Positions 7,928 through 16,892 of a stretch of DNA of 40,115 nucleotides are shown piece after piece (position 1 is the stretch's first letter; each line of letters opens with the position of its first letter). The stretch is from CALFXN01 sp937957815 (lineage in GTDB: Bacteria; Synergistota; Synergistia; Synergistales; Aminobacteriaceae). The notes beneath the pieces were generated by a model. That model saw nothing but the letters and a program-made list of their open reading frames with translations, ran no database searches and was not told the DNA's origin. The stretch spans positions 1 through 40,115 of the forward strand of contig DAIQNX010000025.1 of the NCBI GenBank assembly GCA_036788195.1. The letters run 5' to 3'. The position numbers were made by a program, and so were the translations under genes.

Positions 7928-8322
7928 ACGACGCGCTTGCCGGCACGCGGCCCCGCGGGAATGCGGCAGACCTCGCCGAGAAAAGGAACTCCCGCCGTTT
8001 CGAGCGCCGCTGTCGTCTCGTCGAAACGATCGGTCGTAAAGCAGACGTGCGCCGTTCCGGAATCGCACGGGCGGGTTTTCGCGCGCGTTCCGGCGCCGTC
8101 GAGATACTGCACGAGTTCGAGAAAAACGGAAGCGCCGGGAGACGAAACCGCCACGATCGCGAGCCGGGCTCCGGAAACTCCCGTCAGGCGTTCGGCGTAA
8201 TCCCCCGGGCGCTCGATCGTCGGGCCGACTCCGAAACCGAGAACATCTCTGTAGAACGCGATGGACCTGTCGAGATCCCCGACCGTGATGCCGAAATGCG
8301 CGATCGCCGTCATATCCGTCAC
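7879..8322 (-). CDS. VOC family (glyoxalase/bleomycin-resistance fold) protein
   Basis: A 147-residue vicinal-oxygen-chelate protein. The pattern IAHFGITVGDLDRSIAFYRD at the start and VVYLRDPDDVVLELVE at the end give the paired beta-alpha-beta-beta-beta modules. His9 (in AHFG) and Glu145 (in LELVE) are likely metal ligands, as in glyoxalase I and methylmalonyl-CoA epimerase. The GTG at 8322 overlaps the TGA of the upstream diguanylate cyclase gene (GTGA), so translation is probably coupled; an ATG three codons in (8313) is the alternative. Exact reaction unknown. Confidence 0.82.
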   Translation of the reverse strand: MTDMTAIAHFGITVGDLDRSIAFYRDVLGFGVGPTIERPGDYAERLTGVSGARLAIVAVSSPGASVFLELVQYLDGAGTRAKTRPCDSGTAHVCFTTDRFDETTAALETAGVPFLGEVCRIPAGPRAGKRVVYLRDPDDVVLELVEG

Positions 8323-10948
8323 TCTCCCTGCCGTCGTTTTCGTTCGCTTTTGCGTTGGTACATGCGTTCATCCGCGATTCTGACAACGTCGAGAAGATTG
8401 TCCGCGTCTCCGGGGCAGAACGCTATCCCCCAGTCGAGGACGACGGGAAGCGCGACCCCGGGGACATGCACCGATACCGCGACCTGCGCGAGATCCTCCA
8501 TCGTCTCCTCCGCTTCCTCGCGCGAGACGCCGGAGAGGTAGAACAGGAATTCGTCGCCCCCGTACCGGCCGATCATGTCGCNNNNNNNNNNNNNNNNNNN
8601 NNNNNNNNNNNNNNNNNNNNNNNNNNNNNNNNNNNNNNNNNNNNNNNNNNNNNNNNNNNNNNNNNNNNNNNNNNNNNNNNNACGCCGGAGAGGTAGAACA
8701 GGAATTCGTCGCCCCCGTACCGGCCGATCATGTCGCCGTCGCGCAGACGGTCGCGAAGGGCCGACGCTGTCTTCCGGAGCACCTCGTCCCCGACGAGATG
8801 TCCGTACCGGTCGTTGATCCCCTTGAAATTCCCGAGATCGGCGATAGCAACGCATCCCGGCCGGTCATCCGACTTCGGACGACCGGATTCCTCCTCGAGC
8901 CGCCGCATGATGTACCGGCGGTTCCACACTCCGGTCAGCGCGTCGGTCATGGCCTCCTGCCGCCGTCGCTCGATGAGATTGTTCAGCGCCAGAAACGTGC
9001 TCATGTGCTCCGCCGTGATCTCGAACAGATCGGAATCAGTCCCCGAGAAGCCGCGTTCGTTCACGGCGCAGAGGACTCCGTACAGCGTATTGCCGAACTG
9101 CAGCGGAATGGCCATTTTATAGACGATTCCCGACGAATAGCTCTCGCGTCGCGGAAGACGCAGGAGCGCAGCCCGTTCGGCGAGTTCGCGGCAGTCCGCG
9201 ATTCCGGCCTGCCGTTCGTCGCCCGCGTACTGCGACTCCGCCGGTTCGGGACGCAGCGCGCCTCCGTCCGACGAGGTCTCGTAATACCCCACCCAGGGAA
9301 ACCCGAGATCGTGGGCGAGAACCTTCGTCACGCGGGTGCACAACGCGCGGCTGTTGCGCTCGCCCGCGATCTCCCGGGCGAAGCGGTTGAGGAAGCGGAA
9401 CTGCCCCGCCCTCTGGTCCAGTTCGCGTCGGGCCTCCATCTCCTCCATATGCAGCGCGATGTATGACGCGACGATGCCGAGGATCCGAGTCTCCCTCTCT
9501 CCGAACTCATTGACGAGATGTCCCTCGATCCCGATGATCCCCCACTGGAACTGTTTGTAGACGACCGGCACCACGAGCAGCGAACGCGCCTCGCCGTTGT
9601 GGGGGACGTAATGGGGATCGACGGAGAGATCTCCCGCGTTGTAGGGCTCGCCGGTTCGCATCACGTGCCCGATGATGCCCTTCCCCGATGCGAGGAAATC
9701 GGCCTGACAACTCGCTGTCACGTCCCCGAGCGAATCGATGACGACCGTATCGTCGCCGCGTCGCGATGTCCTGAGACCGATGACGAAGTTCCGGAATTTC
9801 AGGATCGACGCGAGCGATCCGTTGAGGACGAGGTAGAGGTCGTTGACGGTCACGCACTCTCCGAAGAACTTGAAGATTTCGAGCAGAGTGTCCTGATCCG
9901 TGGCGATCCGTTCGAGCTCCCCCTTCCGTTCGCGCAGGTCCCGCAATGAACGGAATCGGAGGAGAAGAGCCGCTGACGCGCAGATGAAGAGGAAGAGCGA
10001 CACGCCGAGGAGGTTTCTGTTCTTCCGGAGTTCCGACAGGGAGCGGTTGACCTGCAGGTCCGTCGTCGACATCAGGAGACGGAGGGTGCGGTCCGCGAGG
10101 TGGATTCCGGCCCACGCAACGAGACGGCACGTCTCCCCGGAGTCGCCCGGGAGGCGGACTTCGGCGGTCCCCGATGTTTCCCTGGCAATCCGTTCGGAGA
10201 GAGCCACAATTTCCGGACGATGCTTCGCAGCCGTCCGGGAGAGCATCTGTCCCGACAGGGAGGGGTCTCTGTCGTACAGGATCAGCCCGGAAGTGTCCAT
10301 GAGAGTCGTGCGTCCGTCCGGGCCGGAACGGATCGGAGCGACATAGCGGCTGACGATGTTTTCCACATCGATCACCGTGACGAGAACCCCCGTCGTCTTC
10401 CCGCCCTCCCGGATCTGGTCGACCAGTGGCATGTACCGGCTCCCCGACGCCGTGTCGAATGGTCCCGTCACGGGGAATTCCCGGTCGGAGACCGACTTGC
10501 CGTCGAGAAAGGCCTTCGCGGTCTCCGCTGCGAGCTTTTCCGTCCCGGCGGCTCCGGGATGCGCGGCGAAGGCCTTTGTGACGCGGCCGTCAGAACCGAG
10601 ATAGAAATAGCCGGCGACATCTGGAGTTCCGGACGCCATCGCGAGAAGCATGTTCCCGATCATACCTGAATCATCCCATGAGCGGGCACCTGAACAAAAG
10701 ACGTTTCCGGAGAGAAAGCGCTCCGCCGCGAGAATGCATCCGATCCGATCCTCGATTCCGACCTGTGCGGTACCGACCTGCTGCGCCTGGTACGCGTTGA
10801 TGACCTTCCTCTGTCTGTCAACGGACTCCCGGTCGAGGAAGAAGAGAACGGCGGCCACGACGAACAGGCCCGTCAGCGACAGGCAGAGAAACGCCGTCGC
10901 CGGCGGAAGAGTCGCAAATCGTTTGAATGGCTTCCACAGGAAGTTCAC
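8319..10948 (-). CDS. Membrane diguanylate cyclase: dCache-like sensor, two GAF, GGDEF
   Basis: Makes c-di-GMP from two GTP. After removal of the artefactual gap and duplication (155 bases), the protein is about 824 residues in one frame. It has an N-terminal membrane helix (about 15-37), a roughly 275-residue extracytoplasmic Cache-like sensor, a second helix, two GAF-like regions and a C-terminal GGDEF domain. The active-site YGGDEF is intact, and RDGD lies five residues before it, i.e. a product-inhibition I-site. The start is best placed at GTG 10948, with AGGAGA eight bases upstream, rather than at GTG 10966, which has none. The stop overlaps the VOC gene. As given, the N-run and repeated 55 bases split the gene into two frames; that is an assembly defect, not a mutation. 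Confidence 0.88.
8527..8581. repeat. Left copy of 55-bp gap-flanking duplication
   Basis: These 55 bases are identical to 8682-8736 on the other side of the N-run. They encode the segment around the GGDEF motif, which cannot occur twice in a normal cyclase. Best read as the overlapping end of one contig. Confidence 0.95.
8582..8681. other. 100-N scaffold gap
   Basis: Exactly 100 N, the default filler length of scaffolding tools. Since its two flanks are the same 55 bases, there is probably no missing sequence. Confidence 0.97.
8682..8736. repeat. Right copy of 55-bp gap-flanking duplication
   Basis: Identical to 8527-8581. Collapsing the two copies and the N-run removes 155 bases, and the upstream and downstream frames of the cyclase then coincide. 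Confidence 0.95.
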
Positions 10949-10986
10949 CCAGGCAGCTCTCCTCACAAGGGTCTCTGGACCCGCCT

Positions 10987-10994
10987 ATTATAAT
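10987..10994. promoter_or_regulatory. ATTATAAT bidirectional -10 in divergent region
   Basis: The palindromic ATTATAAT gives a TATAAT on both strands (plus 10989-10994, minus 10987-10992), between the divergent cyclase and radical-SAM genes. Predicted leaders are about 54 bases (plus) and 31 bases (minus). Matching -35 hexamers are weak. Confidence 0.45.
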
Positions 10995-11054
10995 CTTCTT
11001 TTCTCTGAAATAATGTGATAACATTGGGTCAACATTATCGAAGGAGGGCAATCC

Positions 11055-12305
11055 ATGGATACGGTCACGAAGCTTTCCGTACTCTCCGACGCGGCCAAAT
11101 ACGACGCTTCCTGCGCCTCCTCCGGCAGCCGGCGCCGGAACGCAGGGGGAACGGGAAGCACCGTTCCGGGAGGCGTCTGCCACACGTGGACGGAGGACGG
11201 GCGCTGCGTTTCCCTCCTCAAGATCCTCATGACGAACGTCTGCGCGTACGACTGCGCCTACTGCGTCAACCGCCGGAGCAGCGACGTTCCCCGCGCGGTC
11301 TTCTCGCCGGGCGAGATCGCTGATCTGACGATGGAATTCTACCGGAGAAACTACATCGAAGGCCTCTTTCTGAGCTCCGGCGTCCTCGGCTCTCCGGACG
11401 AAACGATGGAACGCATCGCGACCACGCTTACGCTGCTTCGAAGTCTCCACGGGTTCAACGGGTACATTCACGCGAAGACCATCCCGGGTTCGTCAGCGGA
11501 ACTCGTCGAACGCGTGGGACGCCTCGCGGATCGCGTCAGCGTCAACATAGAACTCCCGTCGGAACGAAGCCTGAACGCGCTCGCGCCGCAGAAGAACCGC
11601 GACGCGATTCTCCATCCGATGGAATACATCGGGAGAAGGATCATCGAAAACGGGCAGGAACGACGCCTTGCGCTCCGGGGGCACGCTACGCCCCGGTTCG
11701 CCCCCGCCGGGCAAAGCACCCAGATCATCGTCGGCGCGTCACCGGAATCCGATCTGACGATTCTCAGGCTCTCCGAGGGGCTCTACCGTCGTTTCGGCCT
11801 TCGCCGCGTCTACTACTCCGCGTTCGTCCCCGTATCGGAAAATCCGCTCCTTCCGGTGCTCGCGAAGCCGCCCCTGCTCCGCGAACACCGTCTCTACCAG
11901 GCGGACTGGCTCCTGCGGTTCTACGGCTTCTCGGCGGACGAACTTCTCGACGAATCCGCTCCGGACTTCGACGAGTTGCTGGATCCGAAGGCGACATGGG
12001 CGCTCCGGAACATGAATATCTTTCCTGTCGAGATCAACACCGCCCCGTACGAGACGCTCCTTCGAGTTCCCGGAATCGGCGTCCGTTCGGCGAAACGGAT
12101 TCTCGCGGCCCGCTCGGCGCGGACGCTGACGCCTGATAACCTCGTCCGTCTCGGCATCGTATACTCAAGGGCGCGTCACTTCATCGCGTGTTCGGGGCGT
12201 TTCTGCGGAGATCCCCGAATCCCGGTCCCGGTTCTCCGGAGGCGACTCCTCTCGGGCTCCGGAAAGCGACCTTCCGTGAACCAGCTCGTCCTCGACATGG
12301 CATGA
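11055..12305 (+). CDS. Putative DNA modification/repair radical SAM protein
   Basis: A 416-residue radical SAM enzyme of the family paired with uracil-DNA-glycosylase-like or DUF4130 partners. The iron-sulfur motif C-x3-C-x2-C is CAYDCAYC (Cys63, 67, 70), after the N-terminal family signature KLSVLSDAAKYDASCASSG. A helix-hairpin-helix near residues 335-360 (RVPGIGVRSAKRIL) indicates DNA binding. These genes are almost always adjacent to the next one and are thought to act on DNA, but the reaction is not established. AAGGAGGG just upstream supports the start. Its TGA overlaps the next ATG (ATGA), so the pair is translationally coupled. Confidence 0.9.
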   Translation: MDTVTKLSVLSDAAKYDASCASSGSRRRNAGGTGSTVPGGVCHTWTEDGRCVSLLKILMTNVCAYDCAYCVNRRSSDVPRAVFSPGEIADLTMEFYRRNYIEGLFLSSGVLGSPDETMERIATTLTLLRSLHGFNGYIHAKTIPGSSAELVERVGRLADRVSVNIELPSERSLNALAPQKNRDAILHPMEYIGRRIIENGQERRLALRGHATPRFAPAGQSTQIIVGASPESDLTILRLSEGLYRRFGLRRVYYSAFVPVSENPLLPVLAKPPLLREHRLYQADWLLRFYGFSADELLDESAPDFDELLDPKATWALRNMNIFPVEINTAPYETLLRVPGIGVRSAKRILAARSARTLTPDNLVRLGIVYSRARHFIACSGRFCGDPRIPVPVLRRRLLSGSGKRPSVNQLVLDMA

Positions 12306-13033
12306 CAATCTATCGGTACGACGGGACGTACAACGGCTTCCTGTGTCTGCTCCTGAAGGTCGCGCGGGACGGACGCGAGCCGGACGATATTCTCCGGCCC
12401 AAAGACGGGCAGAGATGTCTTTTCTCTCCCGAGGAGATCCTGACGGACGAACGCGTCGCGATGTCCGTCTCCCGCGCCCTGCGGGAGCGGACGTCCTTCC
12501 GGACGGCAGCCGGGGCGTACCACGCGTTCCTCTCGGAGCTGCCTGGAATCGACGTACACGTTCTCCGGTATCTCGCACTCGCGTGGCGCGAAGGCGCGCG
12601 ACTCGGCCGCCGCCTCGCGGACGAGTCCGTCGCCGCCGTTCACGAAGCCGCCCGTCGCGTCGCCGGAGAGCGGCGTCGTTTCCTTGGGCTCGTCAGGTTC
12701 CGCGATATCGGCGAGGTGCTGTACGCGCCGATCGAACCCGACTTTCACATTCTTCCGCTCCTCGGCGGACACTTCGCCGCCCGTCTTCCCCTCGAACGGT
12801 TCGTCATCCACGACGTCCGCAGGAAAGAGGCCATCCTCCACGGCGAAGGAACGTGGGAGACCGCGCCGTTCGACCCTCCGTCGCGGCCGAAGGAGACAGA
12901 AGAGGAACAGACCGTTCAGGATCTGTTCCGGCAGTACTTCAGAAACGCCGCGATCGCGTTCCGCAGGAATCCGGACCTGCAACGCTCCCATCTGCCGAAG
13001 AAGTATCGGAAATGGCTTGTCGAATGCGACTGA
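12302..13033 (+). CDS. DUF4130 / TIGR03915-type DNA metabolism protein
   Basis: A 243-residue partner of the radical SAM protein. It opens with IYRYDGTYNGFLCLL, typical of this family, and contains DIGEVLYAPIEPDFHILPLL in the middle and FRRNPDLQRSHLPKKYRKW at the C-terminus. In other genomes the same domain is fused to a family-4 uracil-DNA glycosylase domain; here it is unfused and no glycosylase is nearby. The start codon overlaps the preceding stop by four bases. It ends flush against the convergent Na/Pi transporter gene, with no intergenic base. Function in DNA repair or modification is inferred from partner and fusions. Confidence 0.85.
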   Translation: MTIYRYDGTYNGFLCLLLKVARDGREPDDILRPKDGQRCLFSPEEILTDERVAMSVSRALRERTSFRTAAGAYHAFLSELPGIDVHVLRYLALAWREGARLGRRLADESVAAVHEAARRVAGERRRFLGLVRFRDIGEVLYAPIEPDFHILPLLGGHFAARLPLERFVIHDVRRKEAILHGEGTWETAPFDPPSRPKETEEEQTVQDLFRQYFRNAAIAFRRNPDLQRSHLPKKYRKWLVECD

Positions 13034-14647
13034 TCAGGAGTGCAGCTTTGCGATATCGAGAGCGATGAACGAGAAATTATGGGCGTGGTCCCCGATGCGC
13101 TCCATATTGCTCAGGATATCGATGAAGATGACCCCTGCCGGCGGGTTGCACTCCCCGTGGTTCAGTCGCGCGATGTGGCTCTTGCGCATGGTCTTTTCCT
13201 TGCGGTCGATCTCCTCTTCGAGGACGTCGATAACCTCGCGCGCCTTCGCGGGGTTTTCCTCGGCGAACGACTCGAGACTCAGACAGACGGCACGCTCGAC
13301 GGAACGAAACATATCCTCGAATTCGTCGCGCGCGATCTGGGAGAACTCGACGCCGTTCTCGCGCTTGTAGTCGTATAGTTCGATCAGGTTCTGTGCGTGA
13401 TCGCCGATACGCTCGATGTCTCCGACGCCGTTCACGTAGGATGCGAGGACCTGCGACAGTTCACTCGAAACCCCCCGTTGCCAGATTTCCGTCGCGTAGC
13501 GGTTGATCGCGTGGTTGAGCGCGTTCACGCTCTTCTCCGTCTCGTTGACCTCGTCGATCATCTTCGGATTGTCCTCGATGAAAGCAGTACGCACGTAGAG
13601 AAACATCTCGTGCGCGAGACGCCCCATGTGGACGATTTCGGCCTTTACGGCGTCGATAGCCGCGGCCGGCGAAGCCTGGATGAGTTTTTCGTCGAGGAAC
13701 TGCGGCCCGCGATAGGCAACGGTCTCTCTGTTCGGGACGAGAAATGTGATGACCTTGGCGTAAAGTCCCGTGAAGGGAAGGAAAATCAGGGTGTTGATGC
13801 AGTTGAAAAGCGAGTGCGTGTTGGCGAGCTGGCGGGCGATGTCCGTTGACGTTCGGGCGACGATCGATTCGAAGAGGGGCAGAGCCGAGACGAAAATGAC
13901 GACGCCGATGACGTTGAAGAGAACGTGCGCCGCCGCGGCCTGTTTCGCCGACCGGTTCGCACCGATGGACGCGAGCACGGCGGTGATCGTCGTCCCGATA
14001 TTGTCGCCGAGAATGATCGGGATGGCCGCGTCGAGCGAGAGGAGTCCCTGCGACGCCATCGCCATCGTGAGTCCGATCGTCGCCGAACTTGCCTGGACGA
14101 GCATCGTGACGACGGTACCGACGAGGACGCCAAGGAGGGGATTCGAGCTGAAGGCGAGGAAAAGATCCTTCCGGTCCCTCAGGAAATTCATCGAATGCTC
14201 CATCGTCTGCATCCCCATGAAGATGAGGCCGAATCCGACGAGCCCGTTTCCGATGTAGCGCTGCCGCTTGGTCTTTCCGAAGAGCGCGAGGAGCATTCCG
14301 ATGCCGACCGCTGGAAGCGCGAGGTCCTTGATCTTGAACGCGATGATCTGCGCCGTGAGTGTCGTCCCTATGTTCGCCCCCATGATGACGCCGACCGCTT
14401 CCTTGAGCGTCATGAGCCCGGCGTGGACGAAACTCACCGTCATGACCGTCGTGGCGCTGCTGCTCTGCATGAGCATCGTGACGCCCGCCCCGATCAGGAC
14501 GCCGCGGACCGGCGTCCGCGTCAGGGATCCCACGATCTGCCGCAGCCGGTCTCCCGAAAGGGCCTGCAGGGAATCGCTGGTCAGCTTGATTCCGTACAGG
14601 AACAGTCCGACCCCTCCGAGAACCTGGAAAAACGTCGCTACCGACAC
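13034..14647 (-). CDS. Na/Pi-cotransporter family protein with PhoU-like domain
   Basis: A 537-residue inner-membrane protein of the NptA/YjbB type, predicted to move phosphate with sodium. Two inverted PNaS repeats carry the QSSSATT motif (residues 61-67) and its counterpart QASSATIG in the second half, within eight to ten hydrophobic segments. From about residue 340 to the end is a cytoplasmic helical PhoU-like domain with two IERIGDHAQN / MERIGDHAHN metal-binding motifs. GAGGAGA upstream supports the GTG start at 14647. No phosphate regulator is nearby. Direction of transport (uptake or efflux) cannot be told from sequence. Confidence 0.92.
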   Translation of the reverse strand: MSVATFFQVLGGVGLFLYGIKLTSDSLQALSGDRLRQIVGSLTRTPVRGVLIGAGVTMLMQSSSATTVMTVSFVHAGLMTLKEAVGVIMGANIGTTLTAQIIAFKIKDLALPAVGIGMLLALFGKTKRQRYIGNGLVGFGLIFMGMQTMEHSMNFLRDRKDLFLAFSSNPLLGVLVGTVVTMLVQASSATIGLTMAMASQGLLSLDAAIPIILGDNIGTTITAVLASIGANRSAKQAAAAHVLFNVIGVVIFVSALPLFESIVARTSTDIARQLANTHSLFNCINTLIFLPFTGLYAKVITFLVPNRETVAYRGPQFLDEKLIQASPAAAIDAVKAEIVHMGRLAHEMFLYVRTAFIEDNPKMIDEVNETEKSVNALNHAINRYATEIWQRGVSSELSQVLASYVNGVGDIERIGDHAQNLIELYDYKRENGVEFSQIARDEFEDMFRSVERAVCLSLESFAEENPAKAREVIDVLEEEIDRKEKTMRKSHIARLNHGECNPPAGVIFIDILSNMERIGDHAHNFSFIALDIAKLHS

Positions 14648-14829
14648 CGGATCATCTCCTCATATATCCCGGAGGAACGTCGTTTCATCGCCCCGGTCCG
14701 AACTTTTCTTCCATCTTTTCGATTATGATACACAGCGAAGATGATTTCGTCACGCTCGACATCACTCCGGATTTGTCCGACGATTATTCAAGATACCATG
14801 TTTTTTCTTTTAATTCATTCATTTTACAA

Positions 14830-14858
14830 TTGACGAAAACTTCGGCTGGGCGTACACT
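14830..14858 (+). promoter_or_regulatory. Sigma-70-type promoter of the solute-binding protein gene
   Basis: TTGACG (14830-14835), 17-base spacer, TACACT (14853-14858). Predicted start near 14865, giving a leader of about 35 bases with GGGGGG as ribosome binding site. The best housekeeping-type promoter in the window together with that at 37536. Confidence 0.7.
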
Positions 14859-14899
14859 TCTAAGGCAAGACGTTCGATTCCAAAGGGGGGCTGTATGAA

Positions 14900-15664
14900 A
14901 TGGGTCCGTTCTCTCGGCGGTTCGTTTTTGCGGCGGTTCTTCTCTGCGCGATCGGCGTTGCCGGCGCGGTCTCCGCCTCGACGCTCCAGGACGTGAAAGC
15001 GCGCGGCGTCATCAAGGTCGCCATGGCGGATTTCGACATCGTCCCATTCGTCATGGGACCGGGCGACCGGGTGACAGGGTTCGACATGGACCTCGCGACG
15101 AAGGTCGCCGAAAAACTCGGCGTGAAGATGCAGATCGTCCGCCTCCCATGGGCGAACGGAATCGACAGGGCGTGGACGCCGGGATACGCGTGGGACCTCT
15201 TCGACATCGCATGCACCTCAATCACGATCACCGGAGCGCGCGCACAGGTCTGCGACTTCTCCGAATGGTACTTCAAGACAGGGCAGCTCGCGATGGTCAA
15301 AAAGACCTCTCCCGTGAAAACCGTCGAAGACATCAAGGGGAAGTCCATCGGATGCCTCTCGGGATCCACGGGAATGACTCTCGTCGAAAAGAAGTACCCG
15401 GAGTCGAAAATGCTCCCGTTCGAGACGGTTCCCGATATCGAGAACGGACTCACGATGGGGGTCGTCGAGGTTGGAATCTTCGACGGGATGACGGTCCTCG
15501 ACGTTGTGCGGAAGACCCCTGATCTCCGGTATATCGATACGTACCTCACAGAGGAAAACTACGGAGTCGCCATGAAAAAGGGATCCGATCTCAAGACCGT
15601 GATCGACGAGGTCGTCACAGCCAATCGCGACGCGTTCAAGGCGAAGTGGATCGATAAAAAGTAA
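14900..15664 (+). CDS. ABC transporter substrate-binding protein, family 3
   Basis: A 254-residue periplasmic binding protein for polar amino acids or related compounds. The signal peptide (residues 1-27, ending VSAS) lacks a lipobox cysteine, so the mature protein should be soluble. The family-3 pattern GVIKVAMADFDIVPFV, GFDMDLATKVAEKLGVKMQI and the hinge region GKSIGCLSGSTGMTLVEK are visible. The ATG at 14900 is in frame; another ATG at 14895 leads into a different frame. No permease or ATPase gene is next to it, so it works with components encoded elsewhere. It has its own promoter and terminator, i.e. it is a single-gene unit. Confidence 0.9.
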   Translation: MGPFSRRFVFAAVLLCAIGVAGAVSASTLQDVKARGVIKVAMADFDIVPFVMGPGDRVTGFDMDLATKVAEKLGVKMQIVRLPWANGIDRAWTPGYAWDLFDIACTSITITGARAQVCDFSEWYFKTGQLAMVKKTSPVKTVEDIKGKSIGCLSGSTGMTLVEKKYPESKMLPFETVPDIENGLTMGVVEVGIFDGMTVLDVVRKTPDLRYIDTYLTEENYGVAMKKGSDLKTVIDEVVTANRDAFKAKWIDKK

Positions 15665-15695
15665 CGTCTTCCGACCCGGTTTGTACCGGCAGGCG

Positions 15696-15725
15696 CGAGG
15701 GGGCACGGAAATCGCGCCCCCTCGT
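15696..15725 (+). terminator. Terminator of the binding-protein gene
   Basis: Nine-base perfect stem CGAGGGGGC / GCCCCCTCG (15696-15704, 15716-15724) with further partial pairing inside, then a short TTT. It begins 32 bases after the stop. The T-run is short. Confidence 0.6.
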
Positions 15726-15889
15726 TTCACTTAGCGGGTCCGGTGACCTGCTACCACATGAGCAATTCATATCATCGCAATGGAGGCACCTTCCCTCACG
15801 AAATATCCTCCCGGCGTCCGCCGCGTTCAGGTCTCTTTTCCTCATGATATGCGTGAAAAGCGCAAATCTTCCTTCTGAGGTGACGTGTC

Positions 15890-16812
15890 ATGAGACGATT
15901 TTTCGTCGCGTGTTTTTTTCTTCTCACACTCCTCTCGACTTCGGCCCGTGCCGGAGAGGAGATCGTTACGGCGGAACAGAATCCCGCGCTTCTCGCGTAT
16001 CTGGAGGAGACGTCGGGACGGCGCGGAGCGCTCCACGGCGGAGAGGGAAGCGACGCGGCCGGGTACGGCTACATGCCGCCCCCGATGGTCCTTCCGTCGC
16101 TCGGCGAGCACCCCGACAGGGAAAACGCGGTCCGCGCCGCGACAACATTTCCCGCTCTGTACGACCTTCGGACGCTAAACCGCGTCACTCAGGTCAAAAA
16201 TCAGGGGTCGTACGGAACCTGCTGGACCTTCTCGACGATGGGATCGGCCGAATCCGTCCTGAAACCCGGCGAGACGAACGACTTCAGCGAATTCCATCTC
16301 GCCTACCAGGCGTACAGGGACCCGAACGGAGGGTTCACGATCAACTCGATGGGCTCGAGCGTGTACGACCAGGGCGGCAACGACTGGATGTCGATGGCCG
16401 TTCTTTCCCGGTCGCGAAGAGCGCGAAGGCGACCGTGACGGCGTAGGTCGCGAACGATTCCGCACAGGATGCGTCGAAGACGTTCTACATCGTAAAGAAG
16501 GTTCCGTTCCCTGTCGTGAATTTCCGTCAGGCCGTCCCAATCGTCTCCGTTCCGCAGAAACTCACGAAGAAAGTCTCCGATGGAAAAACCTACGATGGTC
16601 CGATGGGTGTCGTCCCCCCGTTCCTCTCCGTGGGTGAGACGGATCTGGCCGTCGAACTCACCGGCGAGGACGTCATTGAGCTGACGGAAGCCCCGTCCGG
16701 ATCGGGTTCGTCGGGCGAGGGAAGCGGCTGCGACGCGGGAACCGGCGGCATCCTCGCCTCGCCGCTGACGCTTCCGGCCCTGCTTCTCGCCGGAATGCCG
16801 AAGAAGCGCTAG
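15890..16812 (+). pseudogene. Broken C1-family cysteine peptidase with Synerg-CTERM tail
   Basis: The first 170 or so codons (15890 to about 16405) encode a signal peptide and the start of a papain-like domain: VTQVKNQGSYGTCWTF with catalytic Cys111. The catalytic His and Asn never appear. Around 16405 the sense switches frame: the other frame then reads PVAKSAKATVTA, a TAG stop (16444-16446), VANDSAQDASKTFYIVKK and onward without a break to 16812. That end is Ig-like plus a Gly/Ser linker, then GCDAGTGG, a hydrophobic stretch and KKR, the Synerg-CTERM sorting pattern. An internal deletion therefore joined the head and tail of a much longer surface peptidase out of frame, and a nonsense codon followed. 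GAGGTGA precedes the ATG. A misassembly deletion is the alternative. Confidence 0.8.
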
Positions 16813-16835
16813 CGGAAACCGTCAACCGGCCAACC

Positions 16836-16872
16836 AAAAAGGCGAGAGGGCGGAAATCCCCCTCGCCTTTTT
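16836..16872. terminator. Bidirectional rho-independent terminator
   Basis: AAAAAGGCGAG (16836-16846) pairs with CTCGCCTTTTT (16862-16872), extended inward by three G-C pairs after one mismatch. With an A-run before and a T-run after, it serves both the plus-strand pseudogene and the convergent minus-strand cyclase gene that ends at 16893. Confidence 0.85.
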
Positions 16873-16892
16873 CATTCCCGGCCCTTCCCGCG

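Noticed and set aside
8527..8736. Tandem duplication of the GGDEF segment
   Set aside because: Exact 55-base identity around a 100-N filler and frame restoration on collapse indicate contig overlap, not biology.
14895..14897. Alternative ATG for the solute-binding protein
   Set aside because: It leads into a different frame that does not encode the signal peptide; ATG 14900 has correct frame and spacing.
16444..16446. TAG as pyrrolysine or readthrough codon in the peptidase tail
   Set aside because: The gene is already out of frame and lacks its catalytic core; ordinary decay explains the stop.
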